Assembly: GCA_029781865.1 (NCBI GenBank)
Contig: JAKOVW010000039.1
Span: forward strand, 147,781-211,780
Source: Bacteroidota bacterium
GTDB taxonomy: Bacteria > Bacteroidota > Bacteroidia > Chitinophagales > Saprospiraceae
DNA length: 64,000 nt
Direction: 5' to 3'
Shown here: in pieces, positions 52,359 to 60,140 of the stretch
How positions within the stretch are numbered: position 1 is the first letter of the stretch
How the letters are laid out: every line of letters starts with the position of its first letter
Position numbers and translations under genes: made by a program
The notes under the pieces: generated by a model
What the model was told of the DNA's origin: nothing
The model's input: only the letters and a program-made list of their open reading frames with translations
Database searches by the model: none

Positions 52359-52366
52359 TATATTTG
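52359..52366 (+). promoter_or_regulatory. Possible Bacteroidota-type -7 promoter element for cassette 14
   Basis: TATATTTG lies about 43 bases before the ATG of the cassette 14 gene and fits the TAnnTTTG -7 element of Bacteroidota promoters. No well-spaced -33 TTTG is seen, so this is tentative. Confidence 0.35.
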
Positions 52367-52408
52367 CATTAGAGAAATTTTAAATTCAAACAATAAAAGT
52401 AGATCAAT

Positions 52409-52846
52409 ATGAAAGTTGTTAATTTCTTATTTTTACTTGGAGTAGTATTCGTAACTCAAAATTCAAATGCGCAATCCTGCAAAGAATTACCCACATCACT
52501 TGAAGAATATAATTATATCGTCAAAGGATATAAAATTCAACTTGAAAATGGTCTGGATATGAAAAAAGGTTACACTCTAAAAGATATTTTTGAAGAATCT
52601 GCAAATGGCCGAAAAGTTATATTTAAAGAATTAGTTAAGGAAGAGAAAGACTTAAGAGCAATTATGGCTATATTTACCGGGTTAAACGGAGTAACAAGTT
52701 ACTTCTGTATTCCTTTGGGTGCCGACACATCTAACCTTCTTCAATCTTATACCTTGTCCATTCAGAATGCTCTAGATAATACTATTGCCATGAATTTTTA
52801 TCAGACATCTCTAACTAAGGTGCTCAATTACTATATATTGAAGTAA
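52409..52846 (+). CDS. Cassette 14: small secreted protein
   Basis: A 145-residue protein with a signal peptide (to NSNAQ) and a helical mature part with two Cys (SCKELPTSLEEYNYI and SYFCIPLGAD). No family recognised. It has an unusually long leader for this array (~190 bases after the attC), in which a promoter-like element is seen. Confidence 0.5.
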   Translation: MKVVNFLFLLGVVFVTQNSNAQSCKELPTSLEEYNYIVKGYKIQLENGLDMKKGYTLKDIFEESANGRKVIFKELVKEEKDLRAIMAIFTGLNGVTSYFCIPLGADTSNLLQSYTLSIQNALDNTIAMNFYQTSLTKVLNYYILK

Positions 52847-52938
52847 ACTTAAAAAACAGTCTTCTAGTAAGTATGCGTATTTGTTAAAGTAGTTTTTATT
52901 ATACTAGAAAAACTATTTGTTTCAAATAACAATTGACC

Positions 52939-53080
52939 GTCGCTAACATAGCTTAGACTTAACACTACCAAGCAGCTTTAATTATTTTCTTTTAATTTTA
53001 TTCGTTAATCAAAAAAATATTGTTATTTTTGGCTACTAATGGTGGGCGGTGCAGCGTCTATACCAAAACCGTTGGCAGCA
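52939..53080 (+). repeat. attC site 14
   Basis: Starts CGTCGCTAAC (one mismatch to the end of site 13), ends GTTGGCAGCA. Arms AGCTTAGACTTAACACTACC and GGGCGGTGCAGCGTCTATACC pair imperfectly. Confidence 0.78.
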
Positions 53081-53099
53081 AGATTAACTTCATTAACAT

Positions 53100-54290
53100 A
53101 TGACTAAAGATGAAGCAATTAATTCAGTAATTAATCTAGTTCCTCAATGGACCTATGATCGATTAAATGATAATCCTTATCTCGTAACCTTACAGGATGC
53201 TTCGAAGAATTTTTATTCTCATAGATACTTGACACCAGATCTTGAATTTTTATATAATTCAATTAATACTGAGCTCAATGAAATATTTCTGATGATAAAT
53301 AATATATCAAATTCGACCGGTATAGAAGTGATTCAGGAGCATTTTGTTTTATTATTTTTAAATCACATTCAAAGTTCAATCAATTGGAAGAAAATAATTG
53401 ATTATGAAAAATATATTTCCAAACGAACTTATGAGAATGAACCAATTTCCTTTAACATATCAATCACGGCAAGTTCCGGAACATATGATATAACAGATGA
53501 ATCTATACAAAAATATTTAGATCCCTTGACTGTATCAAATTGGTCGTACATTAATGTGGATCACAATATGCAATTTGTTAAATATAATAGCCTTCCTTGG
53601 ACGGAAATTACCGAACCTGATGAGTATAAATTTTATCCGGACTTTTTACAGCCGTATATGAATGTTAATGTGGAAAATAGTTCCTATTCCATTCATAAAA
53701 CAAGGAGAGGTGATTTTATTATCTTAAATAGTTCTGGTTTGCTTGCAGCAAAACGAAAGGGTCAATGGAAAATTTATAATCCATATACTCTAAAGAATTC
53801 AATAACTGATATTATTGGACACTATAGAATTGGGGCTAATTTGTTCGAAATTTTATTTGATTTAAGTTTCAAGCGACATGGCGCTTTATTAATCTTTGAT
53901 AAGAATAATGTTATATCTTCAAATATAGTAAATCAAGAATCAATATTATCCTTAGCTTCTATCGCTAATCCCGCCAGAATGATTATCAAATCTGCTGCAA
54001 CTCAAATAAAAATTGGAGATCCAAGAAGAATGAATTGGAACAAGTCAGTTCTACTTGATTTAGCCTCAATTGATGGCGCAGTTGTTTTTAATGAAAATGA
54101 AATTATTGCGGTGGGTGCTCTTATCAAAAGCCAGAATTCAATTCCCGGTGTAATAGGTGCAAGATCCACTGCGGCTTATTCAGCAATGAAGTACGGTGCT
54201 TCTGCATGTAAAATAAGCGCCGATGGACAAATATCAATTTATTATAAAGCAAGGGGACATTCTATTGAAACAAAACTAGAATTCTTTTAA
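53100..54290 (+). CDS. Cassette 15: DisA_N/DAC-like nucleotide cyclase homologue with N-terminal sensor-like domain
   Basis: 396 residues. The C-terminal ~150 residues look like a diadenylate-cyclase (DisA_N) fold: LFDLSFKRHGALLIFDKNN, LLDLASIDGAVVFNENEIIAVGA with the DGA motif at ~325, then GARSTAAYSAMKYGASACKISADGQISIYYKARG (cited in parts). In true c-di-AMP synthases the second motif is RHRAA; here it reads RSTAA, so activity or substrate may differ. The N-terminal ~240 residues are a separate domain of the kind seen in DAC-like proteins with putative sensor domains. No signal peptide. Confidence 0.65.
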   Translation: MTKDEAINSVINLVPQWTYDRLNDNPYLVTLQDASKNFYSHRYLTPDLEFLYNSINTELNEIFLMINNISNSTGIEVIQEHFVLLFLNHIQSSINWKKIIDYEKYISKRTYENEPISFNISITASSGTYDITDESIQKYLDPLTVSNWSYINVDHNMQFVKYNSLPWTEITEPDEYKFYPDFLQPYMNVNVENSSYSIHKTRRGDFIILNSSGLLAAKRKGQWKIYNPYTLKNSITDIIGHYRIGANLFEILFDLSFKRHGALLIFDKNNVISSNIVNQESILSLASIANPARMIIKSAATQIKIGDPRRMNWNKSVLLDLASIDGAVVFNENEIIAVGALIKSQNSIPGVIGARSTAAYSAMKYGASACKISADGQISIYYKARGHSIETKLEFF

Positions 54291-54296
54291 TAATCC

Positions 54297-54390
54297 TGCT
54301 GCCAAAAGTGCCTACACGTCATATCGCCATCGTTTTAAATTTAATAGCTTTGGAGGAGATACGTTGTTTACACGCGGACCGTTAGTCGCA
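54297..54390 (+). repeat. attC site 15 (degenerate, last in array)
   Basis: A shorter site of ~94 nt. It starts GCTGCCAAA (match to the end of site 14 except the last C), has imperfect arms (GTGCCTACACGTCATATCGCC and GGAGATACGTTGTTTACACG cited in part) and ends CCGTTAGTCGC. No further attC is seen downstream. Confidence 0.55.
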
Positions 54391-54397
54391 ATTTAAA

Positions 54398-54565
54398 ATG
54401 GATCTGAACAAAACAATATGTGATATAAAAGTACGATTTTACAATCAAAGAAAGAAAATATTTGGCGCAACCTATTATGATTCTCAAAAATATCCTTTCC
54501 TAAAATACAAAACAATTGAAGGAGTTGCTTTTAAAATATGTACTTCAAAGAAGAACCTATTATAA
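54398..54565 (+). CDS. Short ORF after the last attC
   Basis: A 55-codon frame starting 17 bases after the attC core, the usual start distance for a cassette gene: MDLNKTICDIKVRFYNQ, then KIFGATYYDSQKYPF. No attC closes it, so it could be the truncated remains of a last cassette. It is too short to assign. Confidence 0.3.
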   Translation: MDLNKTICDIKVRFYNQRKKIFGATYYDSQKYPFLKYKTIEGVAFKICTSKKNLL

Positions 54566-54695
54566 TCCTACTCACCGCAAACGCAATACAACAAAACGCT
54601 ATATGAGAAAGTTTACGATGTGCTTACAAGATCTTATATTTCAACAAACGAGCCACTGGTTATTATAGCTCACTGAATACTACCTAAAACTCTCT

Positions 54696-54851
54696 CTAAA
54701 ATGCATTTAAAAGCTCTACAGGCAAAGATTTCTCATTCCCGGACAAATCCTGAATACTAGCCACAATGCCTCTTAAATTGTAGGTAATCAATAATAAATG
54801 CATATTTAATAAATTGCATGTGATCGACCTTTCCAGGTTTACATTTTTATC
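54696..54851 (-). pseudogene. Possible C-terminal remnant of a transposase
   Basis: On the minus strand about 51 codons encode DKNVNLERSITCNLLNMHLL, LITYNLRGIVASIQ and a tail ending LLNAF, followed by a stop. The LLxxYNLRxI pattern resembles the C-terminus of IS4/IS1182-like transposases. An upstream in-frame TAG cuts it off. The surrounding 54566-54963 holds nothing else recognised. The match is by eye only. Confidence 0.25.
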
Positions 54852-54963
54852 CTATTGGAACTATGTAAACCTGAGAAATCATCACTTTAAATGGAGTCAC
54901 CGCAGCGCAACCCATTTACATATACCTTTTTGCGCTCTAGCGGTCTCCACTCCGATCCTGTGA

Positions 54964-56433
54964 TCAATTCTTGATGAACCTGGTTACAAAAACACGACCT
55001 TCAGTGTTAATCAATTTAAGTATGTATACCCCTGTGGGAATTTCTGAAGCAGAGAATTCATTATCATAAGAAAATCCGTTCTTGATCTGCTTTCCGTCTG
55101 AACTGTAAATACTATAGAAATATGACTTAATTGGAAATTTTAAATAGTCATGAACTGGATTTGGATAAACAGCGATTAATTCTTCATTTTTTAATGAGAC
55201 AGTTCCTACAGGTGCATCTGAAGTTGTCTTAATAATTACTGAACCATATTCATTTGGACGTTGATGTCTTTCTTCTCCAATGATAACTAGGCCTCCATCA
55301 GAACACTCTGCCATTTTATAACCAAATGAAATATTGTCTTTCTTATAAAAGTATTTATACCAATTCAAATTATAATCTTGATTTAAAGAAATTATACTGA
55401 CACTGTGCAGTCCATTTTTATTTATAGGATAAAGATTCGTTGCAACATAGTAATTATTATTAGAACCTTCAACCATAGACATACTAAGTCCAGCTAAATC
55501 GTAACCATCAATTTTGACTATTTTTCTTGAGATCTCAATTCCATATAAGTTTAGTTCCAATAATACCAGGGCATCATTAGCTCCTCTTATTGAATCATAA
55601 TGTAATGCACAAATTAGAATGCTTGAATCTTTGATAAAAATATCTCTTCCTCTACCAATATCACCATTAGCTTCATAACTCCAGACAACATTACCTAATG
55701 TATCTATTTTTAAGACTGATATTGAAGAGGGATCATCATTGGGGGATTTGTTTCCAGTAAAATATAATTGTCCATCAGAACTTTCTTTGGCATAAAATAA
55801 CTCAAAATGTTCAGGGGTGTTAATCATTACCTTTTTGCGAATATCTCCATCTTTATTCAACCAGTTAAAGGTGTAAGAATCAGTTTCTATTGAATCAGTA
55901 ATTGTTAAAATTCTTCCATCCCTAAATAATACTATATGTTGAACCTCATTTGCATTGGTACCGTTATAATAATTTTTTCGCATTACAATTTCCCCTTCTT
56001 CATCTATAACAAGAAGAACATTATATTGTCCGCCAAGTGTATCTAATGCAAAACCTATAAAATATGAATAACCTTCTTTATGAGTAATATTATATGAAGA
56101 TCTGCCAGGTCCACTTGTTCCATTGTCAATTTTTGAGAAAATTGATCTTGTAAAAGCGATAGATTCAAAATGGCCATAAATTCTTTCTTTAAGAATGTTT
56201 CCACAATAATCAAATTTTCTAAATAAGAATCCGTAATTACATTCATTTGTATCTACACCTTCACGGTTTTGACTTATCCCAATGGCTATGATTTGTTGTT
56301 TACTTGGGAGATCAAATACATCCATGTAATCCTCATCGCAAAGACTACCGGAATAAGTTTTGTAATATTCAAAAGTGCATTGAGCAAAAAAATGTGTTGG
56401 AATCGATAGCAATAAAATCAATAATATTTTCAT
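54964..56433 (-). CDS. T9SS type A protein with beta-propeller-like body
   Basis: 489 residues. Signal peptide (to HFFAQ), then repeated blades of the type FxKFDYCGNIL, VIDEEGEIV, LNKDGDIRKK, LKIDTLGNVVWSYE, typical of secreted delta-60- or WD-like repeat proteins of Bacteroidota. The C-terminal sorting domain has VYPNPVHDYLKFP, IYSSDGKQIKNG and GVYILKLINTEGRVF. It is a clear paralogue of the protein at 57192-58694, to which it lies head to head with a RadC gene between. Confidence 0.8.
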   Translation of the reverse strand: MKILLILLLSIPTHFFAQCTFEYYKTYSGSLCDEDYMDVFDLPSKQQIIAIGISQNREGVDTNECNYGFLFRKFDYCGNILKERIYGHFESIAFTRSIFSKIDNGTSGPGRSSYNITHKEGYSYFIGFALDTLGGQYNVLLVIDEEGEIVMRKNYYNGTNANEVQHIVLFRDGRILTITDSIETDSYTFNWLNKDGDIRKKVMINTPEHFELFYAKESSDGQLYFTGNKSPNDDPSSISVLKIDTLGNVVWSYEANGDIGRGRDIFIKDSSILICALHYDSIRGANDALVLLELNLYGIEISRKIVKIDGYDLAGLSMSMVEGSNNNYYVATNLYPINKNGLHSVSIISLNQDYNLNWYKYFYKKDNISFGYKMAECSDGGLVIIGEERHQRPNEYGSVIIKTTSDAPVGTVSLKNEELIAVYPNPVHDYLKFPIKSYFYSIYSSDGKQIKNGFSYDNEFSASEIPTGVYILKLINTEGRVFVTRFIKN

Positions 56434-56516
56434 GTGTTATGGATTAAGAAAAAAATGAAATCAGCCAGAGGGAATGACCAAAAATACTTGATTTTATTTA
56501 ATTACAAATTAATTTT

Positions 56517-56948
56517 TTATATAACCCAATTATCAGCCATAGAATAATACCCATCACCAATAATCAAATGATCCAATACCTGAATCTCAAATATTCCATC
56601 AGCTTCCTTTATCCTCTTTGTTAACTCAATATCCTGTTCACTTGGCTTTGTGTTTCCAGAAGGATGATTATGGACCAGGATCAAACCACAGGAAGTAACT
56701 TTAAGAGCAATTCCAATTACCTGTTTAACACTAACCACAGTTCCGGTATCTGATCCTATTGAGTGAATATGATATCCTAATACCCTGTTTGATGTGTTGT
56801 AATAAAGCACCCTTAGAATCTCTTTGTATTGAAGTATATATTCGTTATACAGAGGTTTTATTAGTTCGTAAGCAACCTGACTGGATTTAATCTGAGGCTT
56901 ATCACAGATCTTTGGATGATAACTGACTTGAATTTCTGCTAGTTTCAT
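56517..56948 (-). CDS. radC: RadC-family JAB domain protein, second copy
   Basis: 143 residues with the JAMM pattern LVHNHPSGNTKPSEQDIELTKR (cited as HNHPSGNTKPS and EQDIELT) and a VLDHLIIGDGYYS end. It is shorter than and diverged from the RadC at 7081-7560 and also lacks the helix-hairpin-helix part. It is not next to ardC. It may be a leftover of another mobile element. Confidence 0.82.
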   Translation of the reverse strand: MKLAEIQVSYHPKICDKPQIKSSQVAYELIKPLYNEYILQYKEILRVLYYNTSNRVLGYHIHSIGSDTGTVVSVKQVIGIALKVTSCGLILVHNHPSGNTKPSEQDIELTKRIKEADGIFEIQVLDHLIIGDGYYSMADNWVI

Positions 56949-57191
56949 AATTGTTTTGTCCTCAATTTGAGAACTTTTATTAGGGAGTGAAATTTAAAAT
57001 TGAGTTCAATCAGAAATCCTGTTACTTCAATAAATGGATCCAGTGCTTCAATAAGTCTTTATTGGAATTCAGCTCTGTATAACGAGGGTGATAAAATTCC
57101 GGCTACTCTAAAAATCAATGTTAATCACCCACTCTGAATCAAAAAAGCTATATTTGAATGAAATTCCTGTTTTAACCCATAAATAGTTAGT

Positions 57192-58694
57192 ATGGAAATT
57201 TTAGCAAGATATTTTAGCAGTATTGCTTTTATGTTAACATCCTTATGGGTATCTGGGCAATGCTCATTCCAATACATTTCAAATGATACTTTTTTTCAAG
57301 ATTACATTGAGTTTATATATCCCGAAATTGGTGCAGATAAAATCCAAACAATTGGAAGTCGATTCATAAGAAGTTTTACGGATGATACGACGTTTAACGC
57401 TCCTATCTTTCAAACTTTCGACTACTGCGGTTCAATACTGAATAAGGTAGTTTATCAGAATGTTGATAGATATAAATTAATTCACAATCGCATTCCAAAA
57501 AGTAGTACCTATTTATCTGAACCAATCGGGAATAGTGCAATTCGATTACAGGCTAATGAGTTTTTATTAGTTGATAAAGCATTTGACACAATTACAAACG
57601 TCGATAATTATCTAATTTTTCTTAAACTTGATGAAGAGGGAAAAATAAAGCACTGGTACACCTTTCCAGTCACGCTTGACGAATTGAGTCTCACCATAAA
57701 GCATGTACTCGAACTTAAGGATGGTAGAATTTTAGTGATTCTTTGGGATTATCTCACTGACAACTATAGCTTTTACTACTTTGATAAGAATTACCATCTA
57801 AATGAGCTTAGACAGAGTGTACTTACAAGAGGCATTAGAGCTATTAAGGAAATTGGTTGCAATGAATTTATTTGCACATCTCTCAAAAGCGATAGTTCTG
57901 GATTTCAGTTTTATAGAATTGATAGCATAAATCAAGTAGAATGGATGATGAGCCCATATCGCTCGTATGGATCAGCCAGAGATATCTTAATCAAAGAAGA
58001 TAAAATCTATATTGTAGGAAGTGTTAATTTTGGTGTGGTACTAATTTGCAACCAAGATGGAAACATCATAAAAGAATATAGAATTGATACGTTTCCAGAT
58101 CAAAGATTTTACAGTCTACTTTTAACTACAAATGATGATATCTTTCTTTCTGGCTATATAACTCACCTTAATTCTGACAAAAGAGGCGAAGATGTTGCGG
58201 TTTTTCATTTGGATAGCACTGGTAAAGTAGTTGAATATAAGCTATATGATTTTAGAAATTCCTCCGGTACAACTGGATATCAAGGATTTTACACAGACTA
58301 TGGTGGCTTTGGAATTGCAAAAGCCAATGACAGAGGAATCATTACGTTTGGTATGTCCAAGTATTATCGAACAAGAAGTGGTGGATTACCGCATGAAGAT
58401 GCTTTATTGATAAAAACTGAACCAGGAATTATATCAAAAACTAAAAATCAATTTCAAAGCGAAGCTTTTAAATATAATTTATTAAACAATCCAGTTGATG
58501 AGTATATGAATTTAACAGGAGATACAGACTTAATTGAGCACTTTATGGTATATAATTTAAACTTAGATGAGGTTTATTCTGCTAGAAAATGGTCAGGTCC
58601 AGTAAATGTTGGGAATTTGATTTCTGGTATTTATATTCTAAAGACTATTGATAAGAATAACAATTATCATTTTTTTAAATTTATTAAAATTTAG
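57192..58694 (+). CDS. T9SS-type secreted protein, paralogue of 54964-56433
   Basis: 500 residues with a signal peptide (to WVSGQ), early FQTFDYCGSILNKV and blade-like motifs (FLKLDEEGKI, YFDKNYHLNEL, LICNQDGNIIKEY, VFHLDSTGKVVEY), and a C-terminal domain ending LISGIYILKTIDKNNNYHFFKFIKI (cited in part). The FxPNP motif of the sorting domain is replaced by LLNNPVDEYMNL, so the signal is slightly degenerate. Probably extracellular; ligand unknown. Confidence 0.75.
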   Translation: MEILARYFSSIAFMLTSLWVSGQCSFQYISNDTFFQDYIEFIYPEIGADKIQTIGSRFIRSFTDDTTFNAPIFQTFDYCGSILNKVVYQNVDRYKLIHNRIPKSSTYLSEPIGNSAIRLQANEFLLVDKAFDTITNVDNYLIFLKLDEEGKIKHWYTFPVTLDELSLTIKHVLELKDGRILVILWDYLTDNYSFYYFDKNYHLNELRQSVLTRGIRAIKEIGCNEFICTSLKSDSSGFQFYRIDSINQVEWMMSPYRSYGSARDILIKEDKIYIVGSVNFGVVLICNQDGNIIKEYRIDTFPDQRFYSLLLTTNDDIFLSGYITHLNSDKRGEDVAVFHLDSTGKVVEYKLYDFRNSSGTTGYQGFYTDYGGFGIAKANDRGIITFGMSKYYRTRSGGLPHEDALLIKTEPGIISKTKNQFQSEAFKYNLLNNPVDEYMNLTGDTDLIEHFMVYNLNLDEVYSARKWSGPVNVGNLISGIYILKTIDKNNNYHFFKFIKI

Positions 58695-58816
58695 ATGATT
58701 ATTTATCCTATAAATGCAGAGTTCAAATACTTCAAGTGTTTCATTGAGATGTTTAATTTTTTCAATTCGCAAATGTAATGTGTTAATATAAATTGTAAAT
58801 TTAAATTCATTTATTT

Positions 58817-58885
58817 ATGAAATTATTATCCCTTTTATTTTTCCTATTAATCTGTCTTAATTATACATCTTTTTCACAGACTTTG
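58817..58885 (+). pseudogene. Signal-peptide fragment of a T9SS protein gene cut by an IS3 element
   Basis: 23 codons encode a complete signal peptide (MKLLSLLFFLLICLNY, then TSFSQTL). The frame stops exactly at the insertion point of the IS. Joined to 60144 (removing the IS and one copy of TTG) it continues in frame as SQTL-NIDRSFGKKG. Confidence 0.9.
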
Positions 58886-58910
58886 TGTAATACTCCCCAT
58901 TAGTTGGACC
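58886..58910 (+). repeat. IS3 terminal inverted repeat (at orfB end)
   Basis: Begins TGTAATACTCCCC; 13 bases match the other end perfectly, followed by a partly matching stretch ending in GGACC versus AGACC. Confidence 0.88.
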
Positions 58911-58944
58911 AAAAGTTCAGTAAGTTAAGTTAATAAAATTCATT

Positions 58945-59784
58945 TTAAGCTGCTTGATTTTTAATTGATTCATCATACCGTTTATTTGGAGATTGTCCAG
59001 TTGTTCGATGTTTTTTCTGGTGGTAATAAGCGATATGGTTTTGAACTCCCTCAAAAAGTTCAAAACCATTATCGCATGGGTTGAGATAAATGTAATCGTA
59101 TTTCAAGGTTTTCCAGAATCGTTCGATCCAAGTATTATCTGTAGCTCTTCCTTTGCCATCCATTGATATTAAAATTGACTGAGATTCCAGGTAATGAGTC
59201 CACATTGCACTAGTGAACTGAGATCCTTGATCGGAGTTTATGATTTTAGGGTTGCCATTGACAGCAATGGCTTCCTGCAGAGCAGCAATACACCATTGTT
59301 TACTCATGCTATTACTAATACTCCATCCCATAATCTTTCGACTGTAAACATCAATAAATGCAATCATGTACATAAATCCCTTTGCCATAGGGATGTAAGT
59401 AATGTCAGTACACCAGACTTGATTAGCATGCGTGATTTCCATATTACGTAGTAAATATGGTTTGATAAATTGTTTAAGCCCTTGCTTTGTTAAATTCTTC
59501 TTACGATAAATGGTTTGCCAGCCCATAAGGCCAAACAGCCTTCTGATACGCTTAGGCCCGACCCAATATCCCAAACTCTTTAATAAATCAACCATAGATT
59601 CAACTCCTTCCGTTGGATGGACCAATAAATGTTTGTCCATGATATTCATCATCTTTACATTCTCTGGTTTTTCCGGCACTGGCTGATAGTATAAAGTACT
59701 TCGGGGTATACTGAGCAGATCACATTGCTTGCGAATGCTTAGCTTTTGAGTTCTGGTGGATACCATTTCAATACGCTGTTTCAT
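58945..59784 (-). CDS. IS3-family transposase OrfB (integrase catalytic core)
   Basis: 279 residues. An HTH_21-type N-terminal part (LLSIPRSTLYYQP) precedes the rve DDE core: WCTDITYIPMAKGFMYMIAFID (first Asp), IINSDQGSQFTS (second Asp) and TDNTWIERFWKTLKYDYIY (Glu), cited in parts. The end is HQKKHRTTGQSPNKRY. All three catalytic residues are present. It is expressed as an OrfAB fusion by -1 frameshifting, judging by the A-run in orfA. Confidence 0.95.
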   Translation of the reverse strand: MKQRIEMVSTRTQKLSIRKQCDLLSIPRSTLYYQPVPEKPENVKMMNIMDKHLLVHPTEGVESMVDLLKSLGYWVGPKRIRRLFGLMGWQTIYRKKNLTKQGLKQFIKPYLLRNMEITHANQVWCTDITYIPMAKGFMYMIAFIDVYSRKIMGWSISNSMSKQWCIAALQEAIAVNGNPKIINSDQGSQFTSAMWTHYLESQSILISMDGKGRATDNTWIERFWKTLKYDYIYLNPCDNGFELFEGVQNHIAYYHQKKHRTTGQSPNKRYDESIKNQAA

Positions 59785-60074
59785 ATCCCCAGTTTCTTGC
59801 AGCTTTTTTTTAAAAAATCATTCTCAACTTTCAATTGGCCGATTTGTGCATACAGCTTATCCATTTCTGATGAATTTGAATCTTCAGAATCAGATTTTCC
59901 GCTCTCAAAAATGGATCCCATGTTCTCTAAAAATTCAGTCTTCCATTTGGATATCATTACGGCATTGACATCAAACTGCTGACTGAGCTCAGCCATAGTT
60001 TTTTTGCCTTTAATGGCTTCTAAAGCCACACTGGCCTTGAAGGCCCCGGTAAATTTGCGTCTTGTTTTTTTCAT
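59781..60074 (-). CDS. IS3-family transposase OrfA (helix-turn-helix)
   Basis: 97 residues with a Tnp_1 helix-turn-helix (RRKFTGAFKASVALEAIKGKKT, MAELSQQFDVNAVMISKWK, cited in parts) and a leucine-zipper-like C-terminal helix (YAQIGQLKVENDFLKK). It overlaps orfB by 4 bases. Confidence 0.93.
   Translation of the reverse strand: MKKTRRKFTGAFKASVALEAIKGKKTMAELSQQFDVNAVMISKWKTEFLENMGSIFESGKSDSEDSNSSEMDKLYAQIGQLKVENDFLKKSCKKLGI
59803..59811 (-). promoter_or_regulatory. Programmed -1 frameshift site of IS3 element
   Basis: On the minus strand orfA has eight A followed by G. Slipping back one base here continues as KKLQETGDMKQRIEMV in the orfB frame, giving the OrfAB transposase. Confidence 0.7.
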
Positions 60075-60115
60075 AGGTTTAGTAAATTTAGTTGTTTTTA
60101 TTTATCTAAACCTCT

Positions 60116-60140
60116 GGTCTCAATTTAGGGGAGTATTACA
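60116..60140 (-). repeat. IS3 terminal inverted repeat (at orfA end)
   Basis: Read inward on the minus strand it begins TGTAATACTCCCC like the other end. Confidence 0.88.

Larger units (their letters stand above)
39788..54381 (+). mobile_element. Integron gene-cassette array without integrase (CALIN-type), about 15 cassettes
   Basis: Fifteen attC-like sites (mostly 135-145 nt, each with long inverted arms and a final CCGTTR-type core) alternate with one short, + strand gene or small gene group. For most cassettes the 9-11 bases after the crossover point at the start are the exact reverse complement of the bases before the AAC at the end: for example GTTAGCAGCG/CGCTGCTAAC, GTTGTCGGCA/TGCCGACAAC, GTTATAGGC/GCCTATAAC, GTTATCGGCG/CGCCGATAAC. 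This is what integron cassettes must show, as both ends form one attC in the circular form. No intI is visible in the window. Confidence 0.85.
58886..60140 (-). mobile_element. IS3-family insertion sequence
   Basis: A 1255-bp element bounded by inverted repeats beginning TGTAATACTCCCC on both ends, with a 3-bp direct repeat TTG just outside (58883-58885 and 60141-60143). It carries orfA and orfB on the minus strand in the usual overlapping arrangement. Everything looks intact, so it is probably a recent insertion. Confidence 0.95.

Noticed and set aside
40229..54390. MITE or REP family instead of attC sites
   Set aside because: No target-site duplications are seen, all copies share one orientation relative to one gene each, and end bases pair within a cassette, which MITEs do not explain.
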